Source: Microbacteriaceae bacterium
Lineage (GTDB): Bacteria; Actinomycetota; Actinomycetes; Actinomycetales; Microbacteriaceae
Direction: 5' to 3'
DNA length: 7,805 nucleotides
NCBI GenBank assembly: GCA_011620705.1
Contig: WOYR01000196.1
Location: 1-7,805 of the forward strand
The translations under genes and the position numbers were made by a program. Position 1 is the first letter of the stretch. Each line of letters opens with the position of its first letter. The notes beneath the pieces are model-generated. The model searched no databases, was not told the DNA's origin, and saw nothing but the letters and a program-made list of their open reading frames with translations. Below, one piece after another: positions 1-5,549 of this stretch.

Positions 1-351
1 TGTTCACCATCCAGTAATGTCTAGTCAACCGATCAGGCGTCACCCGGAACGGCGCAGTCGGCGCGGCGAGTTGAGCGATCAGCGCGCGGCGCAGACGGCA
101 CGTTCAGGGCCGCAGCCGGCGCTGGGAACGCGAGCCGCAAGGCGAGCCGCCTGGCACTCATCGATCAGTCGAGAACACGCGATGGCTCCCATGCCGGAGC
201 GTGCGATTCGGCGGACTGATGAGGTCGAGGGCCGCAAGGCCGTCGAGCCGGTTCCGGGCTCCGGCACCGCTGCAGGACTCGTTCCGGCAGCCGTTGCAGA
301 GCTGCCGTGCACCCGAGAGCTCGCGGGTCATGGCGCGTCGGATCAGTCACA
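1..351. other. Intergenic region without a supportable gene
   Basis: No reading frame here looks like a real protein. The open frames on both strands are arginine/alanine/serine-rich, have no recognisable motif, and the longest rightward one runs straight through the 352-383 hairpin into the antisense of the aminotransferase gene. Visible small structure: a heptamer CGATCAG at 30-36, 76-82 and 162-168 with a near copy (GGATCAG) at 340-346, and an imperfect 12-bp tandem repeat (130-141 and 142-153, both starting GCGAGCCGC). An ATG on the minus strand at 10-8 could begin a leftward gene, but only three codons are inside the window. No tRNA or other known RNA fold was recognised. Confidence 0.55.
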
Positions 352-383
352 GAACTGCCCGGGATCTAGAGCCCGGGCAGTTC
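352..383 (-). terminator. Hairpin terminator after the aminotransferase gene
   Basis: A perfect 12-bp inverted repeat, GAACTGCCCGGG (352-363) and CCCGGGCAGTTC (372-383), encloses an 8-nt loop containing TCTAGA. It lies 16 nt beyond the restored stop codon (400-402) of the leftward aminotransferase gene, where an intrinsic terminator is expected. There is no T-tract on either side, so it would be of the U-poor kind often seen in high-GC actinobacteria. It could also act on transcripts coming from the left. Confidence 0.7.
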
Positions 384-399
384 GTGGCTTAACGGCCGG

Positions 400-1334
400 T
401 TACCGCGTGCGGGCGCGCAGGAAGCCGTTGATCCGGGTCGTGAGCGGGACGTCGATGGCGCGCTCGACCCCGTCGACGGCGCGCACCGGGGCGGCGTGGC
501 GCCCGCTGGACACCAGCCACGCAGCATCCGCGTTCTGCAGCTCGTCGACGGTGAGCAGAGCGTACTCGGTGGCGAAGCCCTGCTCGGCGGCCCAGTCGAA
601 GATCTCGGCCTGCGTGGTGCCCGCCAGGATGCCGAGGTCGGTGCGCGGCGTGAGCAGCGTCCCCCGCGTCGGAGCACCAGGTTCGACACCGCGCCCTCGA
701 GCAGGAAACCATCGGAGCTGACGAACAGGGCGTCGTCGGCCCCGCGGCGCGCCGCCTCGCGGAAGGCGCTGCGGTTGGTCGCGTAGCTCAGGGTCTTGGC
801 GCCTGCAAGCAGCCACGGCGCGGTCTGCGCGATGTCGTGCCGGTAGCCGCGGTCGAGCAGCACGATCCGGATGCCGTCGCGGCGCGCCGCCGTGTGGTCG
901 GGAGAGACCGCCGCCAGCGCCCACCCGGTCGGCGCCGTGGCAGCGGGCAGCAGCGAGCCGGACCCGTTCTCCACGCCGCGCGTCATCACGATCTTGACGA
1001 AGCCCTCGACCACCGGTCCATCCGAGGCCGCATCGAGGTGTGCGGCCGCCTCGGTGATCGCCGCGCGCCACTGGGCGGCATCCGGAATCGGCAGTTCGAG
1101 CATGGCGGCGGAGTGCGCGAAGCGCAGCAGGTGCGGCTCCAGCGCCTGCAGCCGGCTGTTGCCGATGCTGATGGTCTCGAATATGCCGTCGCCGCGCGTC
1201 ACCCCCAGGTCGAGCACGCTCAGCTGCGGGGCGGCGGCATCGGCAGCGCAGTGACCGGCGGGGGAGCCGTCGTCGGCGAAGGCGAGCCGGACGAGAAAGG
1301 GCCCGATCGGTGCCGGCACGCTCACGACGACCAT
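400..1334 (-). pseudogene. pabC: Aminodeoxychorismate lyase-like class IV aminotransferase, frameshifted
   Basis: A PLP enzyme of fold type IV. Family knowledge suggests 4-amino-4-deoxychorismate to 4-aminobenzoate plus pyruvate, for folate synthesis in the cytoplasm. Seen in frame 1: RGDGIFET (residues 47-54), the PLP lysine in AGAKTLSYATN (K180) and EGAVSNLVL (E213). After R223 the frame breaks at a run of five C (plus strand 661-665, GGGGG in the gene). The other frame continues as a typical family C-terminus (GTLLTPRTDLGILAGTTQ onward) to TAA at 400-402. Adding one G gives an intact protein of about 311 aa. Unrepaired, the first frame runs on to a TAG inside the terminator loop. The ATG at 1334 overlaps the upstream gene by 13 bp; a GTG at 1325 would give a GTGA 4-bp overlap. 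No Shine-Dalgarno is visible, so translation is probably coupled. It could be a true recent pseudogene or a homopolymer sequencing error. A D-amino-acid or branched-chain transaminase is the alternative identity. Confidence 0.8.
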
Positions 1335-1648
1335 CGAAGCCGGTCGAGCCGCTGGAGCATGCCGTCGACGGTGGTGCTCAGTCCCGGGTGCGCCATTCGG
1401 ATGTCGCCAAGCATCCGCCGATCGCGGGCGTAGTCGCTGCCCGGATCGCGGCCGCCGGCGGCATCGAACAGTTCGGCGCGCAGCAGCAGGACGACGAGCT
1501 CGTCGATGGTCGGCAGCGCGTCCATGAACGCCCATGGGTCTTCGCCGCCGAGCAGGCGTTCCGTGACGACCGAGCCGAGCTCTTCCTGCGCCTCGGCGCG
1601 CAGGCCCTCCAGGCTCGCCCGGCGCAGCACCTCCGTGTTCGATCTCAC
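1322..1648 (-). CDS. Hypothetical protein, 108 aa, cotranscribed with the class IV aminotransferase
   Basis: I do not recognise this protein. It is small, acidic to neutral, apparently all-helical and soluble: no signal peptide, transmembrane segment or cysteine. A hydrophobic stretch, IDELVVLLLRAELF (residues 48-61), is too charged at its edges to be a membrane helix. The start is GTG at 1648-1646, which leaves the long helical N-terminus intact. No Shine-Dalgarno precedes it, but TAGGCT ends 6 nt before the GTG, fitting a leaderless transcript. Its TGA overlaps the start of the aminotransferase gene, so the two form a tightly coupled leftward operon. Function cannot be deduced beyond that association. 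Confidence 0.75.
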   Translation of the reverse strand: MRSNTEVLRRASLEGLRAEAQEELGSVVTERLLGGEDPWAFMDALPTIDELVVLLLRAELFDAAGGRDPGSDYARDRRMLGDIRMAHPGLSTTVDGMLQRLDRLRWSS

Positions 1649-1660
1649 GATTTGAGCCTA
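1649..1660 (-). promoter_or_regulatory. -10 element of a leaderless promoter for the 108-aa gene
   Basis: On the minus strand TAGGCT (1660-1655) matches the actinobacterial TAnnnT -10. It is followed by exactly 6 nt (CAAATC) and then the GTG start. Transcription would begin at or next to the start codon, explaining the absence of a ribosome binding site. No good -35 is visible in the G/C-rich upstream sequence. Confidence 0.45.
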
Positions 1661-1755
1661 CGCCGGGCCCAGCTCGGGGCCCCGACCGCCGGTGAGCCGC
1701 TCAGGGCACGCGTTTTGGGGGAGGAGCGCCCGATTTCCGACCACCGGGACTGCGG

Positions 1756-1761
1756 CAGAAT
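1756..1761 (+). promoter_or_regulatory. Weak -10-like hexamer before the J-domain gene
   Basis: CAGAAT directly abuts the ATG at 1762 and lies 6 nt before an in-frame GTG at 1768. The GTG spacing is the same as the -10 to start spacing of two other lead genes here. If real, it argues that translation starts at GTG 1768 on a leaderless mRNA rather than at ATG 1762. The hexamer matches the consensus only in its second half, and there is no clear -35. Confidence 0.3.
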
Positions 1762-2745
1762 ATGGGGGTGCCTGATAGTCCGCTCGCGCTGAGCCCCTAT
1801 GCGGTGCTGGGCGTGGACGAGGATGCCAGCAGTACCGAGCTCCGCCGCGCCTACCGCAGGAAGCTTCGGGAGACCCATCCGGACACCGGCGGCGCCGCGG
1901 AGGAGTTCGGCGCGGTGCAGCGCGCCTGGGAGCAGATCGGCACCGCAGAGGCGCGCGTCGCCTATGACAACGGCACGCAGAAGGCCTGGAACCTGGACGG
2001 CGCTCCGCGCGCCTGGGCTCCGCCCGCTCCGAGCACCAGGGCCGGCCGCTCGAGGCCCCAATCGCGCGCATACGGGCACCCCGGCGGCTGGTACCGGGAG
2101 CAGTACCTCGAGCTGCTGCACGAATGGGTCGGTCGCGGCGTCGACATCGCGGATCCCTACGATCTGGCGCTCGTGCGCTCGGCGCCCCGCGACATCCAGC
2201 ACCTGCTCGCCTCGGCGGTGGCCGAGGAGGATACCGCCGTCGTCCTGGCCGGCCTCGGCATCGGCTTCACGGTCTGGAACGACGTGCGCACCGACCCGGT
2301 GCGTCGAGGCGGCCGCCCGGAGAACGGTCTCACGGCGAGTCCGCAGGGCGCTGAGGGCAAGATCGACCACATCCTGCTCGGCCCGAGCGGCCTGTGGGCG
2401 ATCCTCAGCGAGGACTGGGGCGGGACGGTCTCCGTCCGGCGCGGCGAACTCGTGGGCCCGGGCATCCACGCCGACGAGCGTCCGATGCACGAACTCGCGG
2501 ATCGTGCCCGTGCCTTCTCGCGCCAGGCCCGCGTCAAGTTCACCGCCCTCGCGATCGTGGTGCCCGACGACTCGAGCCCGGAAGGAGTCATGACCATGGG
2601 CAGCATCCGCGGGGCGCAGACCATGCTCATCCAGCGTTCGCGCCTCGCCGACCTGGTGCGGATCGGGGTGCCGGGGGTCGCGGCCGGGGGAACGGACCTG
2701 TTCGAGCTCCGAACCCGGGTGCAGGCCGCAGCGCGTTTCGTCTGA
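1762..2745 (+). CDS. J-domain protein with a degenerate NERD-like C-terminal region
   Basis: A predicted 327-aa soluble protein. Residues about 11-70 form a J domain, the co-chaperone module that stimulates DnaK ATPase: SPYAVLGV opening, basic helix II RRAYRRKLRETHP, the invariant HPD at 39-41, then helix III. The glycine/phenylalanine and zinc-finger regions of true DnaJ are absent, so this is a class III J protein. A Pro/Arg-rich linker (about 82-108) leads to an unassigned helical part (about 110-180). Residues about 199-265 read GKIDHILLGPSGLWAIL followed by a beta-rich stretch, resembling the core of the nuclease-related NERD domain. The expected ExK catalytic triplet aligns with LSE, so nuclease activity seems unlikely. 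The start is ATG 1762, or GTG 1768, with no Shine-Dalgarno before either. It sits 25 bp upstream of the eis-like gene. The J domain is certain; the NERD resemblance is inference. Confidence 0.88.
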   Translation: MGVPDSPLALSPYAVLGVDEDASSTELRRAYRRKLRETHPDTGGAAEEFGAVQRAWEQIGTAEARVAYDNGTQKAWNLDGAPRAWAPPAPSTRAGRSRPQSRAYGHPGGWYREQYLELLHEWVGRGVDIADPYDLALVRSAPRDIQHLLASAVAEEDTAVVLAGLGIGFTVWNDVRTDPVRRGGRPENGLTASPQGAEGKIDHILLGPSGLWAILSEDWGGTVSVRRGELVGPGIHADERPMHELADRARAFSRQARVKFTALAIVVPDDSSPEGVMTMGSIRGAQTMLIQRSRLADLVRIGVPGVAAGGTDLFELRTRVQAAARFV

Positions 2746-2758
2746 TTCCGTTCGCGCA

Positions 2759-2764
2759 TACGCT
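2759..2764 (+). promoter_or_regulatory. -10 element of a leaderless promoter for the eis-like gene
   Basis: TACGCT (TAnnnT pattern) is followed by 6 nt (GGATGG) and then the ATG at 2771. A poor -35 candidate, TTTCGT (2736-2741), lies 17 nt upstream, overlapping the end of the J-domain gene. No Shine-Dalgarno precedes the ATG. This suggests the eis-like gene has its own leaderless promoter even though it follows closely on the J-domain gene. Confidence 0.45.
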
Positions 2765-2770
2765 GGATGG

Positions 2771-4111
2771 ATGACCGGAACCGCCGCCGACTCCGCCCCC
2801 GGCTATGCCTCCCTCCCGCCCGATCCGATCTCGCTGCGGGCATTGGCGGCGCAGGGCCTGCGGTACGCCCTGGTGGACACCGGCGATCCGGTGGCGTTCC
2901 GCGCCTGGCTGCACGCCGACGACCGCGGATTCCTGCAGGCGAAACGAACCGACGCCGAACTCGAGCCGGGCCTGCACGGGATCGCCGATCGCCGCACCAC
3001 CGGGGTGTACGACGACGCCGACTGGCCGATCGCGACCGTCGACTCCTGGCCGAGCCCGCTCACCCTGCCGGGAAGCAGTGCCGAGCATCCGCGCACCGTG
3101 GCGTCCTGGGCGATCAGCTCCGTCACCGTTGCCGCGACGCACCGCCGCCGGGGGATCGCCAGGGCACTGCTCGAAGGCGAGCTGCGCACTGCTGCCGCCC
3201 TCGGCCTGCCGATGGCGATGCTGACGGTGTCGGAGTCCACCATCTACGGCAGATTCGGCTTCGCCCCTGCGGCGTTCGCGGCGGACTGGACGATCGACAC
3301 GCGCCGGGTGAGGTGGTCGGGCCCCGCGGCACCCGGTCGCGTCGAGTTCCTCGACGTGGCGGACTACCGCGAGCAGCTGCCGGCCTTGCGCGACCGCTTG
3401 CGGCTCGAGAGCCCTGGCGAGATCGAGGGCTGGCCGCTGCGCTGGGATCAGCTGGTGGGTTCGACGGATCCGAACTCCGAGCGGACCAAGGCCCTGCGCG
3501 CCGTGCGGTACATCGACGACGCGGGCGTCACCCGCGGGCTCGCGCTCTACCGCATGAGCGGGGGCGACGACGACTTCACGCAGCACACGGTCACGGTCGA
3601 ACGCCTGGACGCCGAGACCCCGGATGCCGACCTCGCCCTCTGGCGCTTCCTGCTCGAACTCGACCTGACCGTCGAGCTGAAAGCGGAGCTGCGCCGCGTC
3701 GATGAGCCGATGCGCTGGCGGCTCGGCGATTTCCGCGCCGCGAAGGCCGCGGTCTGGGAGCACCAGTACCTGCGGGTGCTCGACGTGAAGGCGGTCTTCG
3801 AGGCGCGCCGCTACCCCGGTGCCGGATCGGTGGTCTTCGAGGTCGGCGACGAACTCGGTTTCGCCGAGGGGCGGTGGCACCTGGAGGTCGAGCAGGGCGA
3901 GGCCACCGTCACGAAGACCGCAGGAATGCCGGATGGTGTCGCCGCCATCGCGCTGACGGTGAACGAGCTCTCCGCCATCTCCCTCGGCGGGGTCAGCGTC
4001 GCGAACCTGGTCGCGGACGGTCGGATCACCGAACTGACCCCCGGCGCCGCCCTCGCGGCCGACGCCATGCTCCGCACCGACCGTGCCCCGTGGTTGAGCA
4101 TCTGGTACTGA
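2771..4111 (+). CDS. eis: Eis-family GNAT N-acetyltransferase
   Basis: A 446-aa protein, slightly longer than Mycobacterium tuberculosis Eis (about 400 aa). The family uses acetyl-CoA to acetylate amines, including several amino groups of aminoglycosides and lysines of some proteins, and acts as a hexamer. The N-terminal GNAT domain carries the acetyl-CoA pyrophosphate-binding loop in SVTVAATHRRRGIARALL (about 117-134). STIYGRFGFAPA (156-167) contains the Tyr (Y159) that corresponds to the general acid of Eis. A second GNAT-like domain follows, then an SCP2-like C-terminal domain (from about residue 335). The chain ends in aromatic residues (IWY), in line with the family's use of the C-terminal carboxylate in catalysis. 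The start is ATG 2771; an out-of-frame ATG at 2767 is ignored. The natural substrate is unknown, and there is no obvious functional link with the neighbouring ars genes. It converges on arsC. Confidence 0.92.
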   Translation: MTGTAADSAPGYASLPPDPISLRALAAQGLRYALVDTGDPVAFRAWLHADDRGFLQAKRTDAELEPGLHGIADRRTTGVYDDADWPIATVDSWPSPLTLPGSSAEHPRTVASWAISSVTVAATHRRRGIARALLEGELRTAAALGLPMAMLTVSESTIYGRFGFAPAAFAADWTIDTRRVRWSGPAAPGRVEFLDVADYREQLPALRDRLRLESPGEIEGWPLRWDQLVGSTDPNSERTKALRAVRYIDDAGVTRGLALYRMSGGDDDFTQHTVTVERLDAETPDADLALWRFLLELDLTVELKAELRRVDEPMRWRLGDFRAAKAAVWEHQYLRVLDVKAVFEARRYPGAGSVVFEVGDELGFAEGRWHLEVEQGEATVTKTAGMPDGVAAIALTVNELSAISLGGVSVANLVADGRITELTPGAALAADAMLRTDRAPWLSIWY

Positions 4112-4120
4112 GCAGGCGCG

Positions 4121-4148
4121 GGCCGGCCGGCCTTCAGGCCCGGGCCGG
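4121..4148. terminator. Bidirectional G/C hairpin between eis and arsC
   Basis: The left arm GGCCGGCCGGCC (4121-4132) can pair with GGCC (4137-4140) and on through CGGGCCGG (4141-4148), with two small bulges, around the loop TTCA (4133-4136). The loop contains the TGA stop of the leftward arsC gene, so the hairpin overlaps the end of its coding region. Its place in a 22-bp convergent gap suits a terminator for both genes. It has no T-tract. Confidence 0.5.
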
Positions 4149-4790
4149 GACCCCGAGCTGATCGAGCAGGGCGAGCACTCGGCGTTCGATCTCGTCCCTC
4201 ACCGCTCGCACCGCGTCGGCTTCCCATCCGGCCGGGTCGGGGAGGGTCCATTCCTCGTAGCGCTTGCCGGGGAACACCGGGCACGCATCCCCGCAGCCCA
4301 TGGTGATCACGACATCCGCCGCACGCACGATCTCATCCGTCCACGGCTTCGGGTACTCGCCCGCGATGTCGATGCCCTTCTCGGCCATCACCTCGATCGC
4401 GACCGGGCTGAGCTGCGAGCCGGGCTCGGACCCGCCGGACCAGCCGACCGCCCCCTCGCCCGCGTACTTCTGGAAGAAGCCGAGGGCCATCTGCGAGCGG
4501 CCGGCGTTGTGCACGCACAGGAACAGGACCGTCGGAGCGCCGTCCACCTGCAGGCCGTCGACCTTGGCGAGGGCTCGCAGCCGCTGGCGGGCGAACTTCT
4601 CGGTCAGCACCGGCAGGTAATTCGCCACGGTGGCCCGCACGGCGAGTGCTTCGTGGGAGGAGTGCAGAAAGCGGTCGATCGTCTCGCGCCCGAAGGTGCC
4701 GTCGAACTCCCGCGCCAGCCGCTCAGCGCTGGAGCGCAGCGCCGTCTCCTGGTCGAGCGTGATCGTCGCGTGGGCTCCCGGTTGTGACAT
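4134..4790 (-). CDS. arsC: Arsenate reductase ArsC, LMW-phosphatase type with N-terminal helical domain
   Basis: Reduces arsenate to arsenite in the cytoplasm. Counting from the upstream ATG (4799), residues about 15-80 form an all-helical domain found in actinobacterial enzymes of this class. The catalytic domain follows, with the P-loop CVHNAGRS (nucleophile C95, R101), the Cys pair in MGCGDACPVFPGK (C169 and C173) and the acid D188 in LPDP. Three cysteines in this arrangement match the thioredoxin-coupled Corynebacterium glutamicum ArsC1' type rather than the single-cysteine mycothiol-dependent type (family knowledge). I prefer the ATG at 4790 (218 aa): a Shine-Dalgarno, GAAAGGA (4805-4799), lies 8 nt before it but abuts the upstream ATG at 4799. 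It follows the arsR-arsC fusion by 36 nt in the same operon. Confidence 0.93.
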   Translation of the reverse strand: MSQPGAHATITLDQETALRSSAERLAREFDGTFGRETIDRFLHSSHEALAVRATVANYLPVLTEKFARQRLRALAKVDGLQVDGAPTVLFLCVHNAGRSQMALGFFQKYAGEGAVGWSGGSEPGSQLSPVAIEVMAEKGIDIAGEYPKPWTDEIVRAADVVITMGCGDACPVFPGKRYEEWTLPDPAGWEADAVRAVRDEIERRVLALLDQLGVPARA

Positions 4791-4798
4791 CGTCGTCA

Positions 4799-4805
4799 TC
4801 CTTTC
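4799..4805 (-). promoter_or_regulatory. Ribosome binding site that decides the arsC start
   Basis: GAAAGGA on the minus strand ends 8 nt before ATG 4790 but runs into ATG 4799, so the downstream ATG is the better start. The same GAAAGG core precedes the flavoprotein gene in the opposite operon. Confidence 0.65.
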
Positions 4806-4826
4806 GTCGTACTCGGTTCTTCGCGC

Positions 4827-5501
4827 TCACTGCGCGGCGGTCAGCCGTGGGGCGAGGTCGCGGACGCGCGCCGCGATGTCTTCGAACGCGGCATCGAATG
4901 CGGCATCCGACCCGTCGCGAACGGGGTCCGGCACCGACCAGTGCAGCCGGCCGGCGGTCCCGAGCTCCTCGTGGGCGGTGTCGCAGACGGTGATCACGTA
5001 GTCATCCGCCTCCGCGATCTCCGTCAGCGCACGCGGGGTGCCGGCCAGGAGGGTGAGGCCGTGCCGGGCCGCGGCGGCGATCGCGCCGGGCTCGATGGCC
5101 GGCGCAGGATGCGTGCCCGCCGAGACGACGGGGACCCTGCTGGTGCCGCGCCAGAGTGCGGCGGCCAGTTGCGAGCGGGCCGAGTTGCCGGAGCAGACGA
5201 ACACCACCCGCCGCACCCCGAGGGCCGGGGAGGGGATCAAGCCCTGGAAGGCACCGGGCGCGAGGTGCAGGTATGTGCGGCGGCGGTCGGCCTCCGACCG
5301 GGCGCGCACCAGCATCCCCTCCCGCTCGAGCAGCTTCAGGTGGTGGGCGAGCAGGCTCGATGAGATCCCGAGGCTGCTCTGCAACTCGACAGGGGCGACG
5401 TCTCCCAGGGTGAGCAGATCCATGATCCGCAGCCGCACCGGGTCGGCCAGGGCGGCATGGCGTGCCGCCCGCCCGGCCAGAGCATTTCCCTCAATGTTCA
5501 T
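4827..5501 (-). CDS. ArsR repressor fused to an LMW-phosphatase-type arsenate reductase domain
   Basis: A 224-aa two-domain protein. Residues about 8-85 are a winged helix of the ArsR/SmtB family: HAALADPVRLRIMDLL, then the recognition region GISSSLLAHHLKLLEREGML and a wing with the RRR turn. Residues about 97-220 are a low-molecular-weight phosphatase/arsenate reductase domain with P-loop CSGNSARS (C103, R109), VCDTAHEE (C173) and acid D192 in VPDP. C103 and C173 are the only cysteines: the DNA-binding domain has none, so the usual ArsR arsenite site is absent. The catalytic domain lacks the second resolving cysteine of thioredoxin-type enzymes, so any reductase activity would be of the mycothiol-dependent or single-thiol kind. 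The ATG at 5501 sits 7 nt after a -10, without a Shine-Dalgarno. It leads the leftward operon and probably represses both divergent ars promoters. The domain assignment is firm; whether the second domain catalyses or only senses is open. Confidence 0.92.
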   Translation of the reverse strand: MNIEGNALAGRAARHAALADPVRLRIMDLLTLGDVAPVELQSSLGISSSLLAHHLKLLEREGMLVRARSEADRRRTYLHLAPGAFQGLIPSPALGVRRVVFVCSGNSARSQLAAALWRGTSRVPVVSAGTHPAPAIEPGAIAAAARHGLTLLAGTPRALTEIAEADDYVITVCDTAHEELGTAGRLHWSVPDPVRDGSDAAFDAAFEDIAARVRDLAPRLTAAQ

Positions 5502-5508
5502 TGCCTCA

Positions 5509-5540
5509 ATCTTGACTGAGCGATCTATCCAGGTCAAGAT
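5509..5540. promoter_or_regulatory. Symmetrical divergent ars promoters inside an inverted-repeat operator
   Basis: A perfect 8-bp inverted repeat, ATCTTGAC (5509-5516) and GTCAAGAT (5533-5540), is separated by 16 bp. Rightward promoter: -35 TTGACT (5512-5517), 17-bp spacer, -10 CAAGAT (5535-5540), then 9 nt to the channel ATG. Leftward promoter: -35 TTGACC (5537-5532), 17-bp spacer, -10 CAAGAT (5514-5509), then 7 nt to the arsR-arsC ATG. Each arm holds the -35 of one promoter and the -10 of the other. RNA polymerase cannot occupy both at once, and an ArsR-type dimer on the palindrome would block both. Inferred from sequence geometry. Confidence 0.7.
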
Positions 5541-5549
5541 GATCCTGCG

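Noticed and set aside
1..28. Leftward promoter TTGACT (28-23) with a -10 near TGAACA (6-1)
   Set aside because: The -35 is good but the -10 matches consensus poorly, and the gene it would serve is outside the window.
246..275. tRNA-like T-arm around GGTTCCGGGCTCC
   Set aside because: The loop does not fit the TTCRANY pattern, and no acceptor or anticodon arm can be drawn around it.
655..675. Programmed ribosomal frameshift in the aminotransferase
   Set aside because: There is no slippery heptamer or nearby stimulatory structure, and this family is not known to use recoding. An indel in a homopolymer explains it more simply.
17..721. Long rightward open frame across the left end
   Set aside because: It runs through the terminator hairpin and antisense to the aminotransferase, and its product is low-complexity Arg/Ala/Ser without motifs. 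It is a high-GC shadow frame.
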